64,000 bases of DNA from the NCBI RefSeq assembly GCF_026151205.1, contig NC_087076.1, positions 13,501,675-13,565,674 of the forward strand. The letters run 5' to 3'. Position numbers and translations under genes: made by a program. The notes under the pieces were generated by a model. The model was given only the letters and a program-made list of their open reading frames with translations, made no database searches and was not told where the DNA came from. Origin of the DNA: Bolinopsis microptera. Taxonomy: Eukaryota > Ctenophora > Tentaculata > Lobata > Bolinopsidae. Each line of letters starts with the position of its first letter. The stretch's first letter is position 1. Of this stretch, positions 37,401 through 49,400 are shown piece after piece.

Positions 37401-40400
37401 GTTCGTGACCAGATTCCTACTCACTCCCACACTGTCGATAAAACCTTAGTAATCAGCACTGCCACCCACTGCACTGAATCTGTCAATCGGATAACCCTCC
37501 AATAAACCTGCTTCAACCCGAACTTTGCTGTCACGTGACCTCACAGTTGCGCTGTTATTGGATTCCAGATGAAACTGTAGTAATTCTTATCATGAGCCAA
37601 GAACAGTTCTAGAAAAATAGCGCCCCTCGGTTCTTAAAACATAATACTCTTCTATGCTAACTCCGCTTTTTATTTTTTGTTTGTCGAAGTGTTCCTGGTC
37701 TACAAAACACCATACAAAACACCCAGGAAAATGTTACTACCTTTAGCTCTCCTCTTAGTCATAGGATTGTTTCCTGCTACTGTAGAGACAAATAAGCACA
37801 GAGCATTAAGATTTGGTAAAAGCACTGGTGACTATATAGAGTGGTCTCCGAACATGGCCCCTTTTACAAGGCAGTTCTCTGTCTGTACATGGCTAAAGAG
37901 GAGACATCAGTCACGACATCCAATGATTGTGAACTACGAGCCTAATAGTTACGGGGTGATATTAGGTGATAACGGTTATTATAACGAGGTGGTAGGTTCT
38001 AGTATTATTCTGAAGAGCGAGTACAACGTGCCTGATGGAGAATGGTTTCACGTCTGCTGGTTGTGGAGTGCCTCTAGTTACACCACTACAGTCTACCTGA
38101 ACGGAGAGATTATAGGATCTACAGCTACTAATGAGAGGGAGCTGAGAACAGGAGGAACAATGTGTCTTGGTAACTTTGCTGGGGGTAAGAGTTCTGGTTA
38201 CACTTTCGGTGGTGACTTGTTCAAGTTGAACCTATACAGTAGAGTTTTAACCGACACTGAAATCCGAAACATGGCCTCTGATATATGTTCTAACGAGGAG
38301 GAGAGTCTAAACTCAATAAGAAGTCTAAGGTGGGAAAGTATAATGTTACAGGAGAGAAGTGGCTCTGTGACTGAGATAACAACTGGTTGCTCTCCTGAAG
38401 AGATTGAGGCTAGAAGAAGGGCTGAAATGCTCTTTGAAGAAAGACTGGAGACATTTGAGAGTAGGTTGCAGAACACCGAGCAGGAGTTGGCAAGGACAAA
38501 GACTAATTTTGTACAATCTGATACAAAGTTAGAAAATGTGTCCGCAAAGCTAAAGAACTCAGAGCAAGAGCTAGCAGAGACAAAGTCTAATCTGAATCAA
38601 CGATTAGAGAACGTTCTCACCTCCCTCACAAGTACCCAAAATAAGCTTAACAACACAGAACAAGAGCTAGCAGAGACTAAGTCTACTCTGAATCAGCGAG
38701 TTAACCAAACTGAAAAGAAGTTGCAAGCTGTCACAAAGTCCCTTACTACCACCCAGGTCGAGCTAAATACAACCAGACAAGAATTGGCAGGAGCAAGAAA
38801 TTCTCTCGGAACAATTACCACTTCCCTCACAACTACCCAGGTCGAGCTAAATGCTACCAGACAAGAATTGGCAGGAGCAAGAAATTCTCTCGAAACAATA
38901 ACCACTTCCCTCACAACTACCCAGGTCGAGCTAAATGCTACCAGACAAGAATAGATAATGCATTTGACAGTCAGTCACTGCAATTTATTCTGCAACTTAT
39001 TTTTCAATTTTCACTGCCACACTTAGGCTTATCTTGCCTACACATTAAAAAAAACGAAATTCCTTGCGCACCGCGTACTAAAATTACTTGGATTTCTACC
39101 GCTTTGATAAATGACTACAACTACAAGAAGATGGGGAGTTAATATTGTTGATTTATATAATTATAATATAGATTATTTATTTTTTAGTGTAGATTAACTA
39201 TATTTTTATATATTTTACTAACTGTGAAGGATCAACCATACGTTATTGATATTCTTGAAATATTTAATGATAAATTGATATAATAATAAATGATTGTAAT
39301 ATTTTTATTGAGGCACATGCCACCCCATCGCGGGTTTACTACTTACTACTAATTGGCAAGAGCAAGAAATTCTCTCGGAATGTTAACCACATCCCTCACA
39401 ACCACCCAGGAAATACTAAAGAACTCTGAGCAAGAGCTAGCAGAGACAAAATCTACCCTGAAGCTCTTTGAAGAGAAGTTAGGAAGTTTCAAATTTTCTC
39501 TCACAAGCACGCAAAACGAGATGTCCAATACCCAAGTTGAGCTAACAGCGACAAAAAATAATCTCACACAGCAATTAGAAAGTGTCACCGTGTCCCTGAA
39601 CCATACCCAAGAGGAGCTGGAAGCAGCTACAAAGAACAAAGTCCGCAGCAAGTGGGACGTGCTTTTCTCGGACAGGTTTTTCAACAAGCAACTTACTAGG
39701 GAGATGTCTCAAGAACTCAGATCAGCATGGGATGTTTTAGGTAATTTAGGTTGTCTAGTGATCTTATGAAATGTTACGTTTTTGGAGAATAAATATTTTT
39801 GCATGAATTGCGTAATATCTTAAAATCACGGCATAAATTTGACACCTTTTTTAATAACTCCTTTTTTGTCTAGTAGTAATAGAAATAACATTGTTTTAAG
39901 TTTAACATCTTTCCTTTCAGATCTGTTTTTAGGAGCAAACATAACCGAACCAGTTATCAAACACTTAAAGCAACAGCACGAGCCTAGAGAAATGGTCTGC
40001 CCGGAAACTGAGAATATTCTTTAAATGCTTCAGAAGTGATATTTTTAGAAACTGAACCTACTTTAACATTTTCATTTTGAATGGACCTTTCTTTACTCAA
40101 CTTTTTAATTGACCTTGGATATATCTCTTTTTAGCAAAATCTTAATCGTATAGTAGTGACGGATTCGCGTTCGATAGTTCTACTTTATTAATATTATTAT
40201 ACAATCATTCAAGCTACGCTAGAGTTCTATGAACATTGAACACAGGCACGTAGCCAGGGGGGGCTAACCCCAGAAAAAAGATAAGCCCCCTAGTCCCCAT
40301 GGTCGCCTGGTAACTGGGCTGTGTTTATGACTGCAGTCAGTCAAAGATTTGAACTGTGGATTAGTAAATATATGTCATTAAATCCAAGCAAACATTCTAG

Positions 40401-43400
40401 AAGACTTCTATAATTATAGTCAATAGTGTCCCCTAGACCGTAGGAAATGTAAAAATCTTAAGACGATGAGGCCTGAGTAAGTCGTAAATTCTGATTGGAG
40501 AATGCAGATTGCTGTTGTGAAGTTACCAAATTTACGTGAGTACTTGATTCTTTTCAATCCCAGTTTATTGCTGTCCTACAAATTTCTTTAATGCCAAATG
40601 TCGTCTAAAACACCCTGTTTCGCAAAAAATTTCCGGGGGGCTGCGTCTCCCTAGCCCCCGCCAAGGGGCTCCGCCCCTGGACCCCGCTGGGGGCTGCGCC
40701 CCCAGACCCCTGCCACAGCTTGCTCGCTTCGCTCGCTGCGCAGCTTGATTGGACGCGTCGGCTCGCTTCGCTCGCCGACAGCCCCCCTCAAAGAAAAATC
40801 CTGGCTACGTCCCTGATTGAACATGTACTATAAATACATTATCAAACATGTCAATCTTACAAATGTCAACAATCCTAAAATAATTTAGAACCTAAACGTG
40901 ATCCTTTGTAAGATTATATGTCCCAAAAGTCAAATTGACTTGTACTCAAGTATAAAGTCGAACAATTTACTCCAATAACCACGGTTACTAGCAAGTTCTC
41001 TCAAATGAAGAATATCATCATACGACTCCAGCAAGATGAAACGCTTCCAGAGGTCAACCTTCAGGTGGTGTAGGAGGTTACGTCTGTGAGCCCCGAGTCT
41101 ACCAACTTCACTACACATCTCGACAGCAAAGCACAGCGCAGCTTGAGCTGGTGATCTTTCATCGCTCCTCAGTATGTGTCCTAGCATCTTCCACCTAGAT
41201 AACTCAGCACGCTCAGACATAGGGGTAGAGTTACTCTGTTTGTATAGGGTATCTTTGGACATCATACTGCGTGGCCAGCTGACATTCATGATCTTTCTGA
41301 GGTGGTTACGGTGACATGCGTCTAGTTTGTCCCAGTACGATTTAGGCATTCCCCAGCAACTAGAGTTATACATGAGGATAGATACTACTTGGGCCTCATA
41401 GACCTTCAGCTTCTTCTGTAAGGGGATCTTACTCTGGCAGTTGGCACCAGACCTTCTTGAAGTTCTGGAATGCTACATTGGCTAACATGATTCTTCTGGT
41501 GACATCTTTCCTACTTTCTAGCAGAGAACCCAACAACTTGCTACTGCACCATTCTTCATTCATTCTAAGGGGTTTACCATCATCCATGACCTCATCTTTC
41601 CCAGCTATGTAGACGTGTACAAACTCTGTCTTTGATTCATTAATATTCAGATTCCACTCTTTGAACACCTTAGTAGCGATAGGGAGGAGGGCTTCTAGAG
41701 CATCTTTGTCTTCACCAAGATAGTCGATGTCATCAGAGTAGGCATCTTCTTCAGGCATGCCGCTAGGACTAGGGGTTGGGCGCAGCGTCACGGCACGCAG
41801 GTGGTAGCATGCACTAGCTAGAGTGATTGTGAAACAGAGGCCTGAAACACTATCACCTTGGGGTCCTCCATTGGTGCTGATGAATTCAAGGGAGGTAGCG
41901 TTGTTGACTCGCACCTTGATCTTGGTGTTGCTCAGGAGGAATCTCACTAGTCTGATCTCATCTCTTGTGCACCCTGCGTCCTCTAATAGGTTGAGCACAG
42001 TCTGCCTACTGATCGTATCGAAGGCACTGGACATGTCTAGGCCCATCTTGTGGAAAGACCACTCTCTTTCTTTTACGATGCTGATCAACATACGGTGACA
42101 CCATACCAGGTCTCCACAGCTTCTCTTCTGCTTGTAGGCAGCTTGCCATGGACCTGTGTAAGCGTCTACCTTTGCTTCAATTCTCCTGAGTGTAATGAGG
42201 GATAGCAGCTTACGAGCACAGTTACATAATGTCAGGGGTCTGAGGCTTTTCAGTTCACCAGGAGTCTTGCCAGGCTTTTGAAGAGGGGTGATGAAACATT
42301 CTCCGACAGCGTCAAGGAACAGGTTCTCTTCAAAACAGGTGTTGATGATTTTGGCGTAATGGACACATAGCGCACTCCCACCATACTTGAGGAGCTCATT
42401 GGGGGTATTGTCAGGTCCATTGGCTTTGCCGTTCTTGAGGCGTTTAGCAGCGGTTTTTACCTCATATTCTGTGATAGGGCAGTCGAGGGGAGAAGGGGGA
42501 CCTTCAAACGGATCAAGGGCAGGTTCATCTCCAGTCAGCTGTTCTTCATACCAATCACGGAGTACTTCAGCTTTAGCGAGGTCTGTACCAATGGGGTACC
42601 CATCCTTATTGTGGACAACTATAGGCTTTGTCTCTTTGGTCTTAGCTAAGGATCTCACAGCTTCGAACATTTGACGCGTGTCGTCAGTTGACGAAATTTC
42701 TTCAGCTAACTGGTCAGCCTTAGCACACTCTAGCTCCTTCAGTCTCTTTTTGATGTCTTTACCGAGCTTATTTCTCCGTCCTCGCAGTACAGAGCTATCA
42801 CAGGGCTTGTTGGTGCTTGCCAGGGCAAGGCGTATATCGTGTCGTTCTGCGACTAGGGCAACAACAGTAGGGTCATTAGAGAAGAAGCACTTATTCTTAG
42901 CCTTCCTGTAGCCTAGGGTCTCAGCAGCTGACTTATGAACTTCACCCAGTACTACTGCAAAGTCCTTGTTGGGATCACCTGAGGGTATTACAGTAGAAAG
43001 TCTACTAGCAATGTCATGATCATACGTTCGTTTACAATCGGGGTCTGATGTGAGCCTGCGAGTGTCAAACATTTTAGGACGTTTAGGAGCTTTAGCGTAG
43101 AACAGGGGGCGTTTAGACAATTCAATCGTACATATTACAAGCCTATGGTCAGAACTAAACACCATACCGTTGTGCGACCTAGCATCTCTGAGCAGACATT
43201 TACTTCTTCTTTTACAAAGAATATAATCTATCTGAGTAAACACTTTACGCTTTTGACCAGACTGACCTTTGACATTAACCAAACCCTCATAAGTGGTCCG
43301 ATGACTCGCACGGTGAAGGAAGGCAGTATTAGCAGCAAACAAGTCGTTTCTACACATGAAGTTGAGAAGGTAGTGACCGTTGTGATTCCTTTTACCCATA

Positions 43401-46400
43401 CCGTGCCTGCCGACATAATCTGACACACCATTTACATAGTCTGAGTCATCAAGCTTACCCAGCCTACCGTTGAAATCTCCCATCACAAACAACTCGTGTC
43501 TTGAAGGAACGACAATAGCTGAACTGACTTGCTTGTACACTTTCCTGACAATTTCTGGTCTGAGTTCTGATTTGGTGTTGGTGGGGCAGTACACATTGAC
43601 GGCTCTAAACATGACGGGTTCACCGTGCTTTACAGGCAATCTGAAATCTATCCACGCAACACGGTCACTAACACGATGATATTGAACAATGTACGGTACT
43701 AGCCGCTTTGATACCACAAACCCCAGTCCTGCATAACAGGCATCCTTTTGTTCAATGATAATCAACTTATTGCCACAGGGTAACATTGCTTCAGATGGCT
43801 GAGTGATCTTAGTTTCTTGAAGGGCTATAACGTCTAATTTATATTGAGTACAGTCACGTCCTAATATATGTTGGTCTACTTCTTTGCTCAGCCCACGAAC
43901 ATTGAATGTTGCAAGGGCTAGAATGAGTGAGAGAGGGATCAACTTAGGGACGATGAGTAGAGGGTTAGATGCTGCAGCAGGGGTAATCTGTGTCTCCCTG
44001 CTTCTGCTGATGTGCCTGACGTCATCACTGGTCATTCCACCTGACCTCCCAGTTGCACTGTTATTGGATCCCAGATGAAACTGTAGTAATTCTTATCATG
44101 AGCCAAGAACAGTTCTAGAAAAATAGAGCCCCTCGGTTCTTAAAACATAATACGTTTCTATGCAAACTCCGCTTTTTATTTTTTGTTTGTCGAAGTGTTC
44201 CCGGTCTACAAAACACACTGCAAAACACGCAGGAAAATGTTGCTACCTTTAGCTCTCCTCTTAGTCATAGGATCGTTTCCTGCTACTGTAGAGGCAAATA
44301 AGCACAGAGCAATAAGATTTGGTCAAAGCACTGCCGACTATATACAGTGGTCTCCGAACATGGCCCCTTTTACAAGGCAGTTCTCTGTCTGTACGTGGCT
44401 AAAGAAGAGACATCAGTCATCAAATCCAATGGTTGTGAACTACGAGCCTCACAGTTACGGGATGATATTTGGTGATGACGGTGACTTTAACTACGTGGTA
44501 GGTTCTAGTCTTTCTATGCGGAGCCAGTACAATGTGCCTGATGGAGAATGGTTTCACGTCTGCTGGTTGTGGAGTGCCTCTGGTCACACCCTCACCGTCT
44601 ACCTGAACGGAGAGATTATAGGATCTAGAGCTACTAACGAGAGGGAGCTGAGAACAGGAGGAACAATGTGTCTTGGTAACTGGGCTGGGGGTAAGAAATC
44701 TGTTCACACTTTCGGTTGTGACTTGTTCAAGTTGAACCTATACAGTAGAGTTTTAACAGACACTGAAATCCGAAACATGGCCTCTGATATGTGTTCTAAC
44801 GAGGAGGAGAGTCTAAACTATATAAGAAGTCTACGGTGGGAAAATATAATGTTACAGGAGAGAAGTGGCTCTGTGACTGAGATAACTGGTTGTCCTTCTC
44901 CTGAAGAGATTGAAGCTGGAAGGCGGGCTAAAATTGAAGAAAGACTGGAGACATTTGAGAGTATGTTGCAGAACACCGAGCAGGAGTTGGCAAGAACAAA
45001 GACTAATTACATACAATCTGATAGAAAGTTAAAGAATGTTACCACATCCCTCACAGCAACTCAGGAAAATCTACAGAACTCTGAGCAAGAGCTAGCAGAG
45101 ACTAAGTCTACTCTGTATCAACGACTAAATCAAACCGAGAATAAGTTGGAAAATGTAACCACATCTCTCAAAACCAAAGCTTAAGAACTCCGAGCAAGAG
45201 CTAGCAGAGACAAAATCTACCCTGAAGCTCTTTGAAGAGAAATTAGGAAGTTTCAACTTTTCTCTCACAAGCACGCAAAACGAGCTGTCCAATACCCAAG
45301 TGGAGCTAACAGCGACAAAAAATATTCTCACACAGCAATTAGAAAGTGTCACCGTGTCCCTGAACCATACCCAAGAGGAGCTGGAAGCAGCTACAAAGAA
45401 CAAAGTCCGCAGCAAGTGGGACGTGCTTTTCTCGGACAGGTTTTTTAACAAGCAACTTACTATGGAGATGTCTCAAGAACTCAAATCAGCATAGGATATT
45501 CTAGGTAATTTCTCTTTTTAAATTAGGTTGTCTAGTAATCCTATGAAATGTTTTGTTTTCGGAGAATAAATATTTTCGCTTGGATTGCGTAATGTCTTAA
45601 TATCACGGCATAAATTTAACACCTTTTTTAATAACTCTTTTTTTGTCTAGTAGTAATAGAAATAATATTGTTTTAAGTTTAACATGCATTTTCCCTTTCA
45701 GATTTGTTTTTAGGAGCAAACATAACCGAACCAGTTATCGAACACTTAAAGCAACAGCACGAGCCTAGAGAAATGGTCTGTGCGAACCCCGGAAACTGAG
45801 GATATTATTTAAATGCTTCAGAAGTGATATTTTTAGAATCTGAACTTATCTTAACATTTTCATTTTGAATGGACCTTTCTTTACTAAGCTTTTTAATTGA
45901 CCTTGGATATATCTCTTTTTAGCAAAGTCTTAATCGTATAGTAGTGACGGATTTGCGTTCGATTGTTCGAATCATTTAAGCTACGCTAGAGTTCTATGAA
46001 CATGTACTATAAATACAAATAATCATAAATAATAATAATAATTATTAATGAATTTAGAGCCTATGCGATAGTCGTAAATTGTAAAATATGAGGCATTGGT
46101 AATGGTGCATTTCTGAGTTCGATACAATGTAAATTATTCGCCAATCAAAAGGCTGTAATATTGAATATAATCTTATTTTGACAATGTAAACTCGGAAATA
46201 GTCTACTGTACTCAACACGGAGTCTCAGCAAGTATCCGAGACATAGAATTCCCTCTATAGCTTGATCCTGCTGGGTAATGTGTTGTAACTTGTTCGTGAC
46301 CAGATTCCTACTCACTCCCACACTGTCGATAAAACCTTAGTAATCAGCACTGTCACCCACTGCACTGAATCTGTCAATCGGATAACCCTCCAATAAACCT

Positions 46401-49400
46401 GCTTCAACCTGAATTTTGCTGTCACGTGACCTCCCAGTTGCGCTGTTATTGGATTCCAGATGAAACTGTAGTACTTCTTATCATGAGCCAAGAACCGTTA
46501 TTGGACTTAAAAATAGCGTCCCTCAGTTCTTAAACTTAAATACCTCTCTATGCGTACACCCCGCTTGTTGTTTTTTCTCTGTTGAAGTGTTCCCGGTATG
46601 CAGACCAACCACAAAATGTTACTCCCTTTAGTTCTCCTCTTAGTCATAGGATCGTTTCCTGCTACTGTAGAGGCAAATAAGCACAGAGCATTAAGATTTG
46701 GTAAAAGCACTACTGACTATATAGAGTGGTATCCGAACATGGCCGCTTTTACCAAGCAATTCTCTGTCTGTACTTGGCTAAAGAAGAGACATCAGTCATC
46801 AAATCCAATGGTTGTGAACTACTATCCTCATGGTTACGGTATGATATTTGGTGATGACGGTGGCTATAACTACGTGGTAGGCAATAGTCTCAGTCTGGAG
46901 AGCGAATACAACGTGCCTGATGGAGAATGGTTTCACGTCTGCTGGTTGTGGAGTGTCTCTAGTTCCAACCTCACCGTCTACCTGAACGGAGAGATAATAG
47001 GATCTAGAACTACTAATGAGAGGGAGCTGAGAACAGGAGGAACAATGTGTCTTGGTAACTATGCTGCGAGTAAGAGTTATGGTTACACTTTCGGCGGTGA
47101 CCTGTTCAAGTTGAACCTATACAGTAGAGTTTTGACCGCAACTGAAGTCAGAAACATAGCCTCAGATATGTGTTCTAACGAGGAGGAGGAGAGTCTAAAC
47201 TCAATAAGAAGTCTAAGGTGGGAAGATATAATATTACAACAGAGAAGTGGCTCTGTGACGGAGACAACACTTGCTGAATGTACTCTCGGTGCGATTGAGG
47301 CTTCAAAGCAGGATAAAATAATAAAGCTCGTTCAAGAAGGCCTAGAATCATTTGAGAGTAGGTTGCAGAACACCGAGCAGGAGTTGGCAAGAACAAAGAC
47401 TAGTCTGGTACAATCTGATAAAAAGTTAGAAAATGTAACCGCATCCCTCACAATCACTCAGGAAAAGCTAAAGAACTCTGAGCAACAGTTAGCAGAGACT
47501 AAGTCTACTCTGAATCAGCGACTAAATCAGACCGAGGATAAGTTAGAAAATGTATCCACATCTCTCATAGCCACCCAGGTCGAGCTAAATGCAACCAGAC
47601 AAGAATTGGCAGGAACAAGGAATACTCTGGGAACAGTAACCACATCCCTCACAACTACCCAGAATAAACTGAAATACTCAGAGCAAGAGCTAGCAGAGAC
47701 AAAATCTACCCTGAAGGTATTTGAAGAGAAGTTAGGAAGTTTTAACTTCTCCCTCACAAGCACACAAAACGAGGTGTCCAATACCCAAGTTGAGCTTACA
47801 GCCACAAAAAATAATCTCACACAGCAATTAGAAAGTGTCACCGTGTCCCTGAACCATACCCAAGAGGAGCTGGAAGCAGCTACAAAGAACAAAGTCCGCA
47901 GCAAGTGGGACGTGCTTTTCTCGGACAGGTTTTTCAACAAGCAACTTACTAGGGAGATGTCTCAAGAGCTCAAATCAACATGGAATGTTTTAGGTAATTT
48001 TTGCTTGATCTGTTGTTTAACTTTTTGAAGTGTTTCGTTTTCAATGCATAATGATAAATATGTTTTTCATAGATTGCGTAAAATGAGCCACAAATTTGAC
48101 GTAATTTTTAAGATTTTGGTTGTTTCCAAAGAGCATATATCATAAGTTGATTGAATACCTAAATAACATATATTGAACAGCTTTCCCTTTCAGACCTGTT
48201 TTTAGGATCGAACATAACAGAACCGTTTATCGAACACTTAAAGCATTACCACGAACCCGGAGAAATGAGCTGTACAAACCCCGGAAACTGATATTATTCT
48301 TTAAATGTCTCAGTAATAGAATTTAGGGAATCTGAACTTATTTTATCATACAAATGTCAATGTCAATGGACTTTTTATTACTAAACTTTTCAATGAAACT
48401 TGGATATAACTCTTTTTAGCAAAATCCTAAACGCAGTGACGGATTCACTTTAGTATGTCAACCTTTCCAATTTCTAATTTCTAATTGTTGTGAACGTTTT
48501 CGTAAGTGGATCCGGTGATGTTTTGTAAATGTTTTCACCATCATTTTAGAAGCATTATCTGAAACTAGCTGTGCTCGTACCATCTTGAGCAAGACTAAGC
48601 TACTAAGACATGTAGAGGGGTTTAGCTCAGTTTACATTACTCTTGATAGATCAGCTGCAGATAAGATGGCCTACCAACTGCTCAATAAAAGGACAGCAGA
48701 GCCGGACACGTAATCAGGAACTTAAAAGTAGTTAGCTCGGAGAAGGAGCCTTGAGAGTTTTATTTTCTATATTAGTACAATATTATATGTTTTGATTAAT
48801 TTTTTATTTGCTAGGGCCCAATGTTATTGCTGGTGTGGTATTTGTTACTGCACACTTCTGTGTTTTGGTTACCCTTCTTTCAATACATAATTTGGGTTTC
48901 GATATAATTATAATGGGCTTTGAATAGTTAATATGTCATTGTGGCGCTGTATTCCCGTTCCGAATAACCTCAATATGCGCTGTTCTAAACCTGTGAGTAG
49001 TTTACCTGCTGGACGGTTTGTTCAGGAGCTGGCTGCACACCGTCCACCACCGTGTTCACAACCTGATGGGCGGTTTCCACTCCGCCATCCACTAACTGCT
49101 GCACCTGCTGCACCTGGTCCTGCTGCACTTGGTCTGCTTGTTGTTGGTCCTCTGACTGCAGGGGAACCACCACTATCTGTGGGTTCGTCTGGACAGGAGC
49201 TGCGGGCTGTTCTGCTGTATCAGAAGCTGCGGGTTGTTCTGCTGTATCAGAAACTGCGGGTTGTTCTGCTGTATCCTGCTGTACTACTACTACTCCTCCT
49301 CCGTCTTGTTGAGGCTGTTCTACGACCTGCTGCATCTGATCTGAACCATCTACTACAGCAGGCTGTGTGTCTGAAACTGTGTCTGTCTGTGTGTCTGTCT

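Noticed and set aside
38953-39353. Insertion in copy C as a spliceable intron
   Set aside because: Borders are not GT-AG and the other copies lack it.
41823-43679. Plus-strand ORFs across the LINE
   Set aside because: Antisense to the reverse transcriptase frame.
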